Below, in pieces: positions 36,641 through 48,174 of a stretch of 64,000 nt of DNA. Numbering within the stretch: position 1 is the stretch's first letter; each line of letters begins with the position of its first letter. A program made the translations under genes and the position numbers. The stretch covers positions 930,001 through 994,000 of the forward strand of contig JAMLIK010000002.1 in NCBI GenBank assembly GCA_023954195.1, in the 5' to 3' direction. A model generated the notes under the pieces. That model was not told the origin of the DNA, ran no database searches, and was given only the letters and a program-made list of their open reading frames with translations. The DNA comes from Xanthobacteraceae bacterium (lineage in GTDB: Bacteria; Pseudomonadota; Alphaproteobacteria; Rhizobiales; Xanthobacteraceae).

Positions 36641-36673
36641 CGGCGGCCGATCCCATCGGCCGCCGTTTTGTTT
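36641..36673 (+). terminator. Rho-independent terminator of the dppA-type gene
   Basis: Perfect 11-base stem CGGCGGCCGAT / ATCGGCCGCCG with loop CCC, followed by TTTTGTTT. It lies 32 bases after the stop codon. Confidence 0.92.
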
Positions 36674-36710
36674 GGGGTATTATTATAGTTTGCGGATCAA
36701 ACATCCTCGG

Positions 36711-36842
36711 CGTCGTCCCCGCGAAGGCGGGGACCCAGACTCCGTGTCGCCTATGATGTGGGTGGCGGTCGTAATTTTTGACGAGTAGTCCCGCTAACTA
36801 TCACCGTCGGGGTTATGGGTCCCCGCCTTCGCGGGGACGACG
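36711..36842. repeat. Dispersed palindromic repeat, family R3 copy 1
   Basis: CGTCGTCCCCGCGAAGGCGG at the left end pairs with CCGCCTTCGCGGGGACGACG at the right end. The inner part (GGGACCCAGACTCC, ATGGGTCCC) is also conserved. The second copy is at 42903-43023. Confidence 0.9.
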
Positions 36843-36899
36843 ATCTTTACGTTGCAAGTTTGCGCGCAAAACGAATGCTCGATTAGACTTGCAGGAGCA

Positions 36900-38066
36900 T
36901 CACTCGTCCCCGCTCAAAAAATGGCCGATGGCCGCCAGCGGGCGGATGCCGTCGCAGACGATCTTGGTGATCGCCAGCATCGGCACCGCGAGGATGGCGC
37001 CGGGCACGCCCCACATCCAGAACCAGAAAATCAGCGAGACGATCACCAGCACCGGATTGAGCGTGAAGCGCCGCGCCAGCAGCATCGGCGTCACGATCTC
37101 GCCCTCGATCACATGAATGGCGAGGTAGAGCGCCGCCGGCATCATCGCCATCCACAGCGGATCGAGCACCAGCAGGCCGGCCAGCAGGAAGATGCCGACG
37201 CCGAACAATGGTCCCATGATGGGGACGAAATTGAGCAGGAAGGCGGTGACGCCCCACAGGATCGGATCGCCGAGCCCCACCAGCCACATCGCGAGCCCGG
37301 TGGCCGCGCCCACCGCCGCGTTCATCGCGGTGATGGTGACGAGGTAGATCGAGATATTCGCCTCGACCTGCTGGGACAGCTCGACCGCCTGCCGCTTGCC
37401 CTTGAAGCTCGGCAGGATTTCCACCGTGCGTTTCAGGAAGGTGTTGCCGGACACCAGCAGGAAAAACAGAATCAGGATGGTCTGGAAAAAGCCGCTGGCG
37501 AAATGCGTGGTGCCGGCGAACAGCATCGCGGCGATCGCCGATCCCGACGCGCCGTTGCCGCCGGGCGCCGCCGCGCCGCCCGACATGAAGCCGTCGATCT
37601 GATGCAGGAAGGTCTGCAAGGTCGCGATCGGCTGGCTGAGAAATTGCAGCCGCTCCTGCAAGCGCGGAATGCCGCCGGGCAATTTCGCGGCCCATTCGGT
37701 CGCAGGACCCGAGACCGCCGCGCCGATGGCGACGATCGCGCCGAAGAACACCAGGATGAGGATCAGCGCGGCCAGGCTTCGCGGCAGGCGGAGGTTTTCC
37801 AGCGCGCGCATGGCGGGCTGGAACAACAGGTTGAGCACCAGCGCCAGTACTACCGGCAGCACGATGGGGGCCGCGACATAGGCGGCCGTCAGCACCGCGA
37901 GCAGCAACAGCGCCGCCAGCATCACCGTGACCGGATCGGACGGCAGGTCGATGCTGTCCGCCTCCTCGGTGGTGGTTTTGACCAGGGTGGCTTCGGCGCG
38001 CTCCAACGTGCCGTCCCGCGCAAAATCCTCCCGGAGGGTGGCGGTGACGGTCTGTTCGGCGGCCAT
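36900..38066 (-). CDS. AI-2E family (PerM) transporter
   Basis: 388 aa inner-membrane protein with about eight hydrophobic spans. Family features: paired N-terminal spans (VTVMLAALLLLAVLTAAYVA), the LFQPAMRALENLRLPRSLAA segment, and the C-terminal LNFVPIMGPLFGVGIFLLAG with PMLLARRFTLNPVLVIVSLI. The N-terminal ~55 residues are hydrophilic. PerM proteins have been proposed as exporters of small molecules or as ion transporters; the substrate is not known here. It is divergent from feoA. Confidence 0.88.
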   Translation of the reverse strand: MAAEQTVTATLREDFARDGTLERAEATLVKTTTEEADSIDLPSDPVTVMLAALLLLAVLTAAYVAAPIVLPVVLALVLNLLFQPAMRALENLRLPRSLAALILILVFFGAIVAIGAAVSGPATEWAAKLPGGIPRLQERLQFLSQPIATLQTFLHQIDGFMSGGAAAPGGNGASGSAIAAMLFAGTTHFASGFFQTILILFFLLVSGNTFLKRTVEILPSFKGKRQAVELSQQVEANISIYLVTITAMNAAVGAATGLAMWLVGLGDPILWGVTAFLLNFVPIMGPLFGVGIFLLAGLLVLDPLWMAMMPAALYLAIHVIEGEIVTPMLLARRFTLNPVLVIVSLIFWFWMWGVPGAILAVPMLAITKIVCDGIRPLAAIGHFLSGDE

Positions 38067-38189
38067 CGGGGACCTGACGCGCTGGGGTTTCGATGCAGGC
38101 GAGGCGGCCTGGCGGCGATCGCGGCGATAACGCCTTGAGCGGGCGCCGGTTCCGGCCAGCGCGGCGTCGCCGGTTCGTTGCTTATGAGA

Positions 38190-38206
38190 TTTAAAATCGC
38201 TCTAAA
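38190..38206. promoter_or_regulatory. ICE/Irr-box-like element upstream of feoAB
   Basis: TTTAAAATCGCTCTAAA, an imperfect TTTA...TAAA dyad of 17 bases, 61 bases before feoA. It resembles the iron control element bound by Irr in rhizobia (consensus around TTTAGAA...TTCTAAA). Regulation by Irr or a Fur-like protein is inferred; the match is partial. Confidence 0.45.
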
Positions 38207-38266
38207 TGATCGGGTGCGGGCATGGGCGCCCTTGACCCCCGCCGTGCCGGTTGAAACAAGCGGCGC

Positions 38267-38545
38267 ATGACCCTCGATCCTGATCCATCCGGCCCGGCCT
38301 CGCTGCTGGGCCATGCAAGGCGCGGCTTCACCGGCACCGTTCAGGCCCTGAAAGGCGACAACGCCCTGTCGAGCCTGAGCGCGTCCGAGCTTGAAAGCCG
38401 GCTGATCGAACTGGGATTCGTCGAGGGCGCGCGGGTCGAGGTGCTGCACGAGGGGCTGATCGGCCGCGACCCGATCGCGGTCCGGGTCGAGAACCTCACG
38501 GTCGCGGTGCGCCGGCGGGAGGCCATGGCCGTCGTCGTCATCTGA
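38267..38545 (+). CDS. feoA: FeoA, ferrous iron transport accessory protein
   Basis: 92 aa cytosolic SH3-like protein. Features: LSSLSASELESRLIELGFVE then GARVEVLHEGLIGRDPIAVR and LTVAVRRREAMAVVV, the FeoA beta-barrel pattern. The N-terminus (MTLDPDPSGPASLLGHARRG) is slightly extended. It is required for FeoB activity in other bacteria. The stop is 18 bases before feoB, so feoAB is one operon. Confidence 0.92.
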   Translation: MTLDPDPSGPASLLGHARRGFTGTVQALKGDNALSSLSASELESRLIELGFVEGARVEVLHEGLIGRDPIAVRVENLTVAVRRREAMAVVVI

Positions 38546-38563
38546 CGGCTGCCGCGGATCGTC

Positions 38564-40435
38564 ATGGAGGCTCCCCTCTACAACATCGTTCTGGTCGGCA
38601 CGCCGAATTGCGGCAAGACCTCGCTGTTCAACGCGCTGACCGGCAGCCGCCAGAAGGTCGCGAACTATCCCGGCGTCACGGTCGAGCGCAAGCAGGGCTT
38701 CTTGGTCACCCCGCGCGGCCGGCAGGTGTCGCTGATCGACCTGCCGGGGACCTATTCGCTGCGCGGCCGGAGCCCGGACGAGGAAATCACCCGCGACGTG
38801 GTGCTGGGCCGCGCCACCGGCGAGACCCTGCCGGATCTGGTGCTTTGCGTCGCCGACGCCACCAATCTGCGGCTGGCGATCCGGCTGGTGCTGGAACTGA
38901 AGCACACCGGCCGCCCGATGGTGCTGGCGCTCAACATGTTCGACATCGCCAAACGGCGCGGCGTCACCGTCGACGTGCCGGCGCTGTCGGCTGCGCTCGG
39001 CATCCCGGTGGTGACCTCGGTCGCGGTGCGCAAGGGCGGCGTCGGCGATCTGCTGGCGCTGATCGACAGCACGGCGGCGCTCGACGCGCCGCCGGCCGGG
39101 AGCAACGACTGGCGGCCGCACAGCGTCGCCGAACTGCGCGCCACCCAGCGCGAGGCGGACCGCATCATCGGCGCCGCCGTCAGCCTGCCGGCGCGGCCGG
39201 ACACCTGGACCGCGCGGGTCGATGCCGTGGTGCTGCATCCGGTGTTCGGGCTGGTGATCCTCGCCTTGATCCTGTTCGTGATGTTCCAGGCGGTGTTCGC
39301 CTGGGCGCAGCCGGTGATGGAACTGATCGCCGGCGGTTTCGAGGCACTGGGGCAATGGGTTCAGGCCACGCTGCCGGCCGGGCTGTTGCAAAGCTTCATC
39401 CAGAACGGCGTGATCTCCGGCGTCGGCAGCGTCATCGTGTTCCTGCCGCAGATCATCACGATCTTCCTGTTCATCCTGCTGCTGGAAGACTTCGGCTACA
39501 TGGCGCGCGCGGCGTTCCTGATGGATCGCATCATGGGCGGCGCGGGCCTGCATGGCCGCGCCTTCATTCCGCTGCTGTCGAGCTTCGCCTGCGCCATCCC
39601 CGGCATCATGGCGACACGGGTGATCGACAACCGCCGCGACCGGCTGACCACCATCCTGATCGCGCCGCTGATGACCTGCTCGGCGCGCATTCCGGTCTAT
39701 ACGCTGATTATTTCGGCCTTCATTCCGGCGAAACAGGTGTGGGGCTGGATCAATTTGCAGGGTCTGGTGATGTTCGGGCTTTACGCCGTCGGCATCGCCA
39801 GCGCCATGGGCGTGTCGTTTCTGGTGAAATTCTTCATGTGGCGCGACCATGCGCCGGCGCCGTTCATGCTGGAATTGCCGGATTACAAGCTGCCACGCCT
39901 GAAAAGCATCGCGCTCGGCGTCTACACCCGCGCGATGATGTTTTTGCAACGCGCCGGCACCACGATCTTCGCCATGATGGTGCTGATCTGGTTCCTGGCG
40001 TCGTTCCCGCAACCCCCGGCGGGTGCGACCGATCCCGGAATCGACTACAGCCTGGCGGCGATTATCGGCCGCTTCATCGAGCCGCTGCTGGCCCCGGTCG
40101 GCTTCAACTGGCAGATCGCGGTGGCGCTGATCCCCGGCATGGCCGCGCGTGAAGTTGCTGTCGCGGCGCTAGGAACCGTTTATTCCATCGAGGGCGGCAA
40201 GGAGGCGGCCGAGCAGATCGGGCAGATGCTGGCGACCAAATGGAGCCTCGCCACCGCGCTGTCGTTCCTGGCGTGGTATGTGTTCGCGCCGCAATGCGCC
40301 TCGACGCTCGCCGTCATCAAGCGCGAAACCGGCGGCTGGCGCTGGATGTGGATAACCTTCTTCTACATGCTGGCGATGGCCTACGCCGCCAGTCTCATCA
40401 CCTACAACATCGCGCGCGGCCTCGGCGCGGGCTGA
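38564..40435 (+). CDS. feoB: FeoB, ferrous iron transporter
   Basis: 623 aa, at the shorter end for FeoB. The N-terminal G domain has GTPNCGKTSLFNALTG (G1), NYPGVTVERKQG (G2), DLPGTYSLRG (G3) and ALNMFDIAKRRG (G4, NxxD). The membrane part has two Gate motifs with the conserved Cys, in FIPLLSSFACAIPGIMATRV and APLMTCSARIPVYTLIISAF. About 8-10 spans. Imports Fe2+ driven by a GTP/NTP-gated mechanism. FeoC is absent. An iron-control element may lie upstream of feoA. Confidence 0.95.
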   Translation: MEAPLYNIVLVGTPNCGKTSLFNALTGSRQKVANYPGVTVERKQGFLVTPRGRQVSLIDLPGTYSLRGRSPDEEITRDVVLGRATGETLPDLVLCVADATNLRLAIRLVLELKHTGRPMVLALNMFDIAKRRGVTVDVPALSAALGIPVVTSVAVRKGGVGDLLALIDSTAALDAPPAGSNDWRPHSVAELRATQREADRIIGAAVSLPARPDTWTARVDAVVLHPVFGLVILALILFVMFQAVFAWAQPVMELIAGGFEALGQWVQATLPAGLLQSFIQNGVISGVGSVIVFLPQIITIFLFILLLEDFGYMARAAFLMDRIMGGAGLHGRAFIPLLSSFACAIPGIMATRVIDNRRDRLTTILIAPLMTCSARIPVYTLIISAFIPAKQVWGWINLQGLVMFGLYAVGIASAMGVSFLVKFFMWRDHAPAPFMLELPDYKLPRLKSIALGVYTRAMMFLQRAGTTIFAMMVLIWFLASFPQPPAGATDPGIDYSLAAIIGRFIEPLLAPVGFNWQIAVALIPGMAAREVAVAALGTVYSIEGGKEAAEQIGQMLATKWSLATALSFLAWYVFAPQCASTLAVIKRETGGWRWMWITFFYMLAMAYAASLITYNIARGLGAG

Positions 40436-40532
40436 GTTCCGGGGTTGAAGAATCGTCGTCCGCCGGGTCATATCCGCCTCCCCGGAGCGGCGATGGCGTC
40501 GCCGTACCGATCGATTGTGAAGTGAGGCAGGC

Positions 40533-42896
40533 GTGACAAATTCCATCCATCGCCGGATCGCGGACGAACTCGGCGTTCGCGAGCAGCAGGTTCAGGCCGC
40601 GGTCGAATTGCTCGACGGCGGCGCCACGGTGCCGTTCGTCGCGCGCTATCGCAAGGAGGCGACCGGCGCACTCGACGACGCGCAATTGCGCACGCTGGAG
40701 GAGCGGCTGACCTATCTGCGCGAGATGGAAGACCGCCGCGCCGTGATCCTCAATTCGATCCGCGAGCAGGGCAAGCTCGACGCCGCGCTGGAAGCGGCGA
40801 TCATGGCCGCCGACAGCAAGGGGCGGTTGGAGGACATCTACCTGCCGTATAAGCCGAAGCGCCGCACCAAGGCGGAGATCGCCCGCGAGGCCGGGCTCGG
40901 GCCGCTGGCGGAATTGTTGCTGACCCAACCGGGGAACGATCCGCAGGCTGCCGCCGCGCCATTTATCAATGCGGAGAAGCAGGTTGCCGATGTCGCGGCC
41001 GCGCTCGACGGCGCGCGCGCCATTTTGGTCGAGCGCTTCGCCGAGGACGCCGACCTGATCGGAGGCTTGCGCGAACTCCTTTGGAGCAACGGCGTGCTAA
41101 CCTCGCGGCTGCGCGACGGCAAGAAGGAAGCGGGCGCCAAGTTCAGCGATTACTTCGATTTCAGCGAGCCGCTGACGAAACTGCCGTCGCACCGCATTCT
41201 CGCGCTGTTCCGCGGCGAGAAGGAGGAAGTGCTCGACCTGCATATCGCGCCGGAAAATCCGACAACGGTTACAGCCGGCAGTAGCGCGCCGAATCCTTAC
41301 GAACTGCGCATCATGCACCGCTTCACGATTTCCGATCGCGGCCGCGCGGGCGACCGCTGGCTGATCGACACCGTGCGTTGGGCCTGGCGCACAAAAATCC
41401 AGATTCATCTCAACATCGACATGCGGCTGAAGCTGTGGACGGCGGCGGAGGACGAGGGCGTGCGGGTGTTCGCCGCCAACCTCCGCGATCTGCTGCTGGC
41501 CGCGCCGGCCGGCACCCGCGCCACCATGGGGCTCGATCCCGGCTATCGCACCGGCGTCAAGGTCGCGGTGGTGGACGCCACCGGCAAGGTGGTGGCGACG
41601 ACCGCGATCTTCCCGCACGAGCCGCAGCGGCGCTGGGATGAGTCGCTCGCCGTTCTCGGCAAGCTGGCGAAGGCGCACGATGTCGAACTGATCGCCATCG
41701 GCAACGGCACCGCCTCGCGCGAGACCGACAAGCTCGCCACCGAACTGGTGAAGCTGTTGCCGGATCTGAAGATGTCCAAGATCGTGGTGTCGGAAGCCGG
41801 CGCGTCGGTCTATTCGGCCTCGGCGTTCGCGTCGGAGGAACTGCCCGGCCTCGACGTGACCTTGCGCGGCGCGGTGTCGATCGCGCGCCGCTTGCAGGAT
41901 CCGCTGGCCGAACTGGTGAAGATCGATCCGAAGTCGATCGGCGTCGGGCAGTATCAGCATGACCTCGGCGAGGCGAAACTGTCGCGCTCGCTCGACGCCG
42001 TGGTGGAGGATTGCGTCAACGCGGTCGGCGTCGACGCCAACACCGCGTCCGCGCCGCTGCTCGCGCGGGTGTCCGGCATCGGCGCGGGGCTGGCGCAGAG
42101 CATCGTGCAGTACCGCGACGCCAACGGGCCGTTCAAGTCGCGCAAGGCGCTGAAGGACGTGCCGCGCCTCGGCCCGAAGGCGTTCGAGCAATGCGCCGGC
42201 TTCTTGCGCATCGCCAACGGCGACGATCCGCTGGACGCCTCGGGCGTGCATCCGGAATCCTATCCGGTGGTGCGCCGGATTCTCGAAGCCACCAAGAGCG
42301 ACATCAAGGCGATCATCGGCAACGCGGCCGCGCTGCGCCAGCTCAAGCCGCAGAATTTCGTCGACGATACCTTCGGCTTGCCGACGGTGACCGACATTCT
42401 GCGCGAGCTGGAGAAGCCCGGCCGCGATCCGCGCCCGGCGTTCAAGGCGGCGGAGTTCAAGGAAGGCGTCGAGACGCTCAACGATCTCAAGCCGGGCATG
42501 ATCCTGGAAGGCGCGGTCACCAATGTCGCCGCGTTCGGGGCGTTCGTCGATATTGGCGTGCATCAGGACGGGCTGGTCCACGTCTCCGCGATGTCGAAGA
42601 CCTTCGTCAAGGACCCGCGCGAGGTGGTGAAGCCGGGCGATATCGTGCGCGTGAAGGTGCTCGACGTCGACAAGGCGCGCAAGCGCATCGCGCTGACCTT
42701 GCGGCTCGACGACGAGGTCGGCAAGCAGGATCGGGCGAGCGCATCGGGCGGGCGAAGCGATGCCGGCGCGCGCGGGCAGCCGACGCGCCGCGATGCGCCG
42801 CGGCGCGAACAGCCGTCGCCATCCGGCGGCGGAGCCTTGGCGGAAGCCCTGCGCCGCGCGGCGGAGAAGAATGCGGGGAACGGCAAGGCGCGATAG
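40533..42896 (+). CDS. tex: Tex family RNA-binding transcription accessory protein
   Basis: 787 aa. Tex-N helical domain ([20 protein letters not shown]), YqgF-like RNase H fold ([20 protein letters not shown]), helix-hairpin-helix ([20 protein letters not shown]) and a C-terminal S1 domain ([20 protein letters not shown]). The final ~60 residues are basic and low complexity. Tex proteins bind nucleic acid and affect transcription of virulence or stress genes in other species. Transcribed after feoB with a 97-base gap; likely an independent unit. Confidence 0.95.
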   Translation: MTNSIHRRIADELGVREQQVQAAVELLDGGATVPFVARYRKEATGALDDAQLRTLEERLTYLREMEDRRAVILNSIREQGKLDAALEAAIMAADSKGRLEDIYLPYKPKRRTKAEIAREAGLGPLAELLLTQPGNDPQAAAAPFINAEKQVADVAAALDGARAILVERFAEDADLIGGLRELLWSNGVLTSRLRDGKKEAGAKFSDYFDFSEPLTKLPSHRILALFRGEKEEVLDLHIAPENPTTVTAGSSAPNPYELRIMHRFTISDRGRAGDRWLIDTVRWAWRTKIQIHLNIDMRLKLWTAAEDEGVRVFAANLRDLLLAAPAGTRATMGLDPGYRTGVKVAVVDATGKVVATTAIFPHEPQRRWDESLAVLGKLAKAHDVELIAIGNGTASRETDKLATELVKLLPDLKMSKIVVSEAGASVYSASAFASEELPGLDVTLRGAVSIARRLQDPLAELVKIDPKSIGVGQYQHDLGEAKLSRSLDAVVEDCVNAVGVDANTASAPLLARVSGIGAGLAQSIVQYRDANGPFKSRKALKDVPRLGPKAFEQCAGFLRIANGDDPLDASGVHPESYPVVRRILEATKSDIKAIIGNAAALRQLKPQNFVDDTFGLPTVTDILRELEKPGRDPRPAFKAAEFKEGVETLNDLKPGMILEGAVTNVAAFGAFVDIGVHQDGLVHVSAMSKTFVKDPREVVKPGDIVRVKVLDVDKARKRIALTLRLDDEVGKQDRASASGGRSDAGARGQPTRRDAPRREQPSPSGGGALAEALRRAAEKNAGNGKAR

Positions 42897-42902
42897 TCTC
42901 AG

Positions 42903-43023
42903 CGTCGTCCCGCGCAGGCGGGGACCCAGACTCCCTGGCGTCCGTTTTTGTAGAATAACCTGGCCGTAAGCGATGGAGCCGAACCGCTGCGGCGTATGGG
43001 TCCCCGCCTGCGCGGGGACGACG
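42903..43023. repeat. Dispersed palindromic repeat, family R3 copy 2
   Basis: CGTCGTCCCGCGCAGGCGGG at one end, CCCGCCTGCGCGGGGACGACG-type sequence at the other, with the same CCCAGACTCC inner block as 36711-36842. It sits between convergent tex and the LOG-family gene, so it may also act as a terminator-like stem. Confidence 0.9.
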
Positions 43024-43069
43024 CTGTTCGTGTTGTAAATCTGTTCGGAAGCGACTTTCGATCGGATAT

Positions 43070-43894
43070 TCATTCCGTCGGCGTCGCCCCGTGCGCCCTG
43101 AGCCCGCGCCGCGTCAGCGAGGCCCAGCCGTCCTCGGCGGTTTCGGCGAATTCGAACAGTTTCAAATCCTCCGCGGCGATGACGCCTTCCTCGGCCAGCG
43201 CGTCGAAATTAATCACCTTGCGCCAGTAGCTCTCGTGAAACAGCACGATCGGGGCGGGCGGCGCTTTCCGGGTCTGTTGCAGGGTCAGCACCTCGAACAG
43301 TTCGTCGAAAGTGCCGAAGCCGCCGGGGAACACCGCGAGCGCGTTGGCGCGCATCGCCAGGTGCATCTTGCGCATCGCGAAGTAGTGGAAGCGGAAATAC
43401 AGTTGCGGCGTGATGTAGGGGTTCGGCGCCTGCTCGTGCGGCAGCGTGATGTTGAAGCCGATCGTCGGCGCGCCGACCTCATGCGCGCCGCGATTGGCCG
43501 CCTCCATGATGCCGGGGCCGCCGCCGGTGGCGATGACGTTGTCGCGCCAGCGGTTCTTCGGCGCGAATGAGCCGCCGCGCCGCGCCGCGATGCCGGCGAA
43601 CGCGCGCGCGATCTGATAGAGTTCCGCCTGCTTGCGCATGACTTCCGCGCGGGTTCGCTCAGTGTCGGTGCGGGCGGCCGCCACCGCCGCCTCGGCCTGC
43701 TCGGGCGAGGCGACGCGCGCGCTGCCGAATACGATGATGGTGGAGCGGATGCCCCAGTCGCGCAGTTCCAGTTCCGGCTTGGCGTATTCGAGGCCGAACC
43801 GGATCGCGCGCATCTCGTCGCGCAACAAGAATTCGGTGTCCTCGACGGCGAGCAGCGAACTGCGGGAGGCGGGCGGGCTGTTCGGTTCGTCCAT
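43070..43894 (-). CDS. LOG family protein (TIGR00730), probable nucleotide phosphoribohydrolase
   Basis: 274 aa. Rossmann-like LOG family, named for cytokinin-activating enzymes that release bases from nucleoside 5'-monophosphates; bacterial members often act on AMP-like substrates. Signatures are present: ATGGGPGIMEAANRGAHEVG and FPGGFGTFDELFEVLTLQQT (PGGxGTxxE with the catalytic Glu). About 80 N-terminal residues precede the domain, longer than in small LOG proteins, as in the TIGR00730 type II group. Substrate inferred only. Confidence 0.9.
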   Translation of the reverse strand: MDEPNSPPASRSSLLAVEDTEFLLRDEMRAIRFGLEYAKPELELRDWGIRSTIIVFGSARVASPEQAEAAVAAARTDTERTRAEVMRKQAELYQIARAFAGIAARRGGSFAPKNRWRDNVIATGGGPGIMEAANRGAHEVGAPTIGFNITLPHEQAPNPYITPQLYFRFHYFAMRKMHLAMRANALAVFPGGFGTFDELFEVLTLQQTRKAPPAPIVLFHESYWRKVINFDALAEEGVIAAEDLKLFEFAETAEDGWASLTRRGLRAHGATPTE

Positions 43895-43994
43895 CGCGCT
43901 GTCATCCGTCGGCTGGTCGCGATCCGAACCGGCGCACCTCGCGTCCGCCGCCCGAATCGGCCCAAGGATACATCACCGGCAAATGGAACGGGGA

Positions 43995-44474
43995 TCAGCC
44001 GCGCCGCGCCGCCGCGATCGCGGCGACATCGATCTTGCTCATCTTCATCATGGCCGTGAACGCGCGTCTGGCTTCATCGCCGCCGGCGGCCATCGCCTCG
44101 GTCAGGGCGCGCGGCGTGATCTGCCAGGAGATGCCCCATTTGTCCTTGCACCAGCCGCACACGCTTTCCTGGCCGCCATTGCCGACGATGGCGTTCCAGT
44201 AGCGGTCGGTTTCCTCCTGATCGTCGGTGGCGATCTGGAACGAGAAGGCTTCGCTATGCTTGAACGCCGTCCCGCCATTGATGCCGACGCACGGAATGCC
44301 GGCGACGGTGAACCAGACCGTCAGCACGTCGCCCGCCTTGCCGGACGGATAGTCGGCGGGCGCGTGATGGACGGCGTGCACCGAACTGTCCGGAAATGTC
44401 GCGGCGTAGAACCGCGCCGCCGCCTCGGCGTCCTTGTCGTACCACAGGCAGATGGTGGTCTTGGGTATCGTCAT
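43995..44474 (-). CDS. VOC family protein (PhnB-like)
   Basis: 159 aa. Glyoxalase/bleomycin-resistance fold of the PhnB/3-dmu-9_3-mt type: KTTICLWYDKDAEAAARFYA, AGIPCVGINGGTAFKHSEAF, then SVCGWCKDKWGISWQITPRA and EARRAFTAMMKMSKIDVAAI at the end. Members of this subgroup bind a metal through His/Glu, but no specific substrate is known. It is divergent from recQ, with ~150 bases between. Confidence 0.85.
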   Translation of the reverse strand: MTIPKTTICLWYDKDAEAAARFYAATFPDSSVHAVHHAPADYPSGKAGDVLTVWFTVAGIPCVGINGGTAFKHSEAFSFQIATDDQEETDRYWNAIVGNGGQESVCGWCKDKWGISWQITPRALTEAMAAGGDEARRAFTAMMKMSKIDVAAIAAARRG

Positions 44475-44623
44475 GGTTGTTCCTTTCGCCGTCGAAATCG
44501 GCTCCCTCTATATCTGCCGCAGCCTGCCCCGCCGCATCCTTCTGAGAAAACCGGGGCCGGGCGATATGTTCCGTGGAGCGCGCGCAAGCTCACCTTCCGG
44601 ACCACGGCGAGGGTGAACCTGCT

Positions 44624-46462
<1,839 letters not shown>

Positions 46463-46532
46463 CGAAAGGGCGTCTTGCGGATGCGGCGCGGCGGGATTAC
46501 CCAACGAGCGACAGGAATGGCGGGAGCCGGAC

Positions 46533-47213
46533 ATGCTGAAATTCGAGCGCATCGCAAGGGACGGAACGGATCGCGTCGGCGTCGCGATCGAGACGCTGGT
46601 GATCGCCGGCTGGGCGGGACGCGACGTCGCGGCGATCCAGCATCACGTCGAGGAACTGGCGGCGATCGGCGTGCCGCGCCCCTCGACCACGCCGCTCTAT
46701 TACCGCGTCGCCGCGCAGACGCTGACGCAGGCCGCCCGGCTGGTCGTGCTCGGCCCGGACAGTTCGGGCGAGATCGAACCGGTGGTGGTGGCGATGGCCG
46801 ACGGGTTGTGGATCGGCGTCGGCTCCGACCACACCGACCGCAAGGCGGAAGCGGCCGGCATTGCGCTGTCGAAGCAGCTTTGCGGCAAGCCGGTCGGGCG
46901 GCAATTGTGGCGCTACGCCGATGTCGAGGATCATTGGGACAACCTGATCCTGCGTTCATGGGCCACCATCGATGGCGCGCGGGTGCTGTATCAGGAGAGC
47001 GCGGCGGCGAGTCTGCGCACGCCGCGCGACCTGATCCGCAAATACGCCGACGCCGATACGCTGCCGCCCGGCACGCTGATGTTCTGCGGCACCCCCGGCG
47101 CGATCGGCGGCATCCGTCCGGCCGCGCGCTTCGAGATGGAATTGCACGATCCGGTGTTGAAGCGTTCGCTGTCGCACGGCTACGATATCGAGGTGCTGCC
47201 GGTGGTGTCCTGA
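46533..47213 (+). CDS. DUF2848 family protein
   Basis: 226 aa from ATG 46533. DUF2848 proteins are distant relatives of the fumarylacetoacetate hydrolase fold. Features: VIAGWAGRDVAAIQHHVEEL, STTPLYYRVAAQTLTQAARL, VVAMADGLWIGVGSDHTDRK, and C-terminal LPPGTLMFCGTPGAIGGIRP, which resembles FAH-type metal-site surroundings. Function unknown; a role in organic-acid or catabolic metabolism is plausible. It is 71 bases after recQ and 109 bases before ku. Confidence 0.85.
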   Translation: MLKFERIARDGTDRVGVAIETLVIAGWAGRDVAAIQHHVEELAAIGVPRPSTTPLYYRVAAQTLTQAARLVVLGPDSSGEIEPVVVAMADGLWIGVGSDHTDRKAEAAGIALSKQLCGKPVGRQLWRYADVEDHWDNLILRSWATIDGARVLYQESAAASLRTPRDLIRKYADADTLPPGTLMFCGTPGAIGGIRPAARFEMELHDPVLKRSLSHGYDIEVLPVVS

Positions 47214-47321
47214 GCAGCGACCCTATCTTGCGGGAACCGGCCGGTCGTCGGCGCGTTACCGGCACGGGCGGACCGCTCCGGATACCGGAGCTTTCCGTCG
47301 TTTCGGCTCGGGGACAATGCC

Positions 47322-48128
47322 GTGGCGCCACGCGCGTTCTGGACAGGCTATCTCAAATTGTCGCTGGTGACGTGTCCGGTGGCGATGACGCCTGCCACCA
47401 GCACCAGCGAAAAAGTTCGCTTCCATACGCTCAACGCCAAGACCGGCAACCGCGTCGTCAGCCGGTACGTCGACGCCGTGACCGGCCAGCCGGTCGATGA
47501 AGGTAACGAGGTCAAGGGCTATCCCCGCGGCGAGGACGATTTCGTGCTGCTGGAGGACGACGAGCTTGCGGCGGTCAACCTCGAAAGCACCCGCACCATC
47601 GATATCGAGATGTTCGTGCCGGCGGACGGACTTGAATGGATCTGGTACGACAAGCCGCATTATCTCGTTCCCAACGACGCGGTGGGGGAGGAGGCGTTCT
47701 CCGTCATCCGCGACGCGATGGAGACGACGAAAATGGTCGGGATCTCCCGCCTCGTGCTGTATCGCCGCGAGCGCGCCGTGATGCTTGAGCCGCGCGACCG
47801 GGGCATCGTGCTCTGGACCTTGCGCTATGGCGACGAGGTGCGTGACCCGGCCGATTATTTCGGCAATATTCGGGACGGCAAGATCGATCCCGATCTGTTG
47901 AAGCTGGTGACGAAGCTGATCGAGGAGCGCACCGCGCCGTGGACGCCCGAGATGGTCGGCGATCCGGTTCAGGCGGCATTGCTCGATCTCATCGCCGCGA
48001 AGACCAAGGGCCGCAAACGTCCCGCCAGGGCCAAGCCGCGCGCGGCCGCGCCGCCGAGCAATGTCATCAATATCGTGGACGCGCTGAAGAACAGCATCGC
48101 GTCGGCGGGCAAGAGCAAGCGGCGATAG
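47322..48128 (+). CDS. ku: Ku protein (NHEJ), copy 1
   Basis: Homodimeric ring that binds DNA double-strand ends and recruits LigD. 268 aa from GTG 47322 (MAPRAFWTGYLKLSLVTCPV), the typical N-terminus. Core motifs: VSRYVDAVTGQPVDEGNEVK, then DDFVLLEDDELAAVNLESTR and YYLAP-like PHYLVPNDAVGEEAF, then RLVLYRRERAVMLEPRDRGI. The C-terminal tail is lysine/arginine-rich (KTKGRKRPARAKPRA), as in bacterial Ku. Convergent with ligD across two repeat elements. Confidence 0.95.
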   Translation: MAPRAFWTGYLKLSLVTCPVAMTPATSTSEKVRFHTLNAKTGNRVVSRYVDAVTGQPVDEGNEVKGYPRGEDDFVLLEDDELAAVNLESTRTIDIEMFVPADGLEWIWYDKPHYLVPNDAVGEEAFSVIRDAMETTKMVGISRLVLYRRERAVMLEPRDRGIVLWTLRYGDEVRDPADYFGNIRDGKIDPDLLKLVTKLIEERTAPWTPEMVGDPVQAALLDLIAAKTKGRKRPARAKPRAAAPPSNVINIVDALKNSIASAGKSKRR

Positions 48129-48174
48129 CGCATGATGGGATCTGAACGGAAGTGCTTGCCGACATCCTGAGAAT

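Noticed and set aside
37922-40012. 696-residue open frame on - spanning feoA and feoB
   Set aside because: It crosses two well-supported plus-strand genes and has low-complexity shadow composition.
41097-43073. 658-residue open frame on - opposite tex
   Set aside because: Overlaps the unambiguous tex gene and a palindromic repeat; no recognisable domain.
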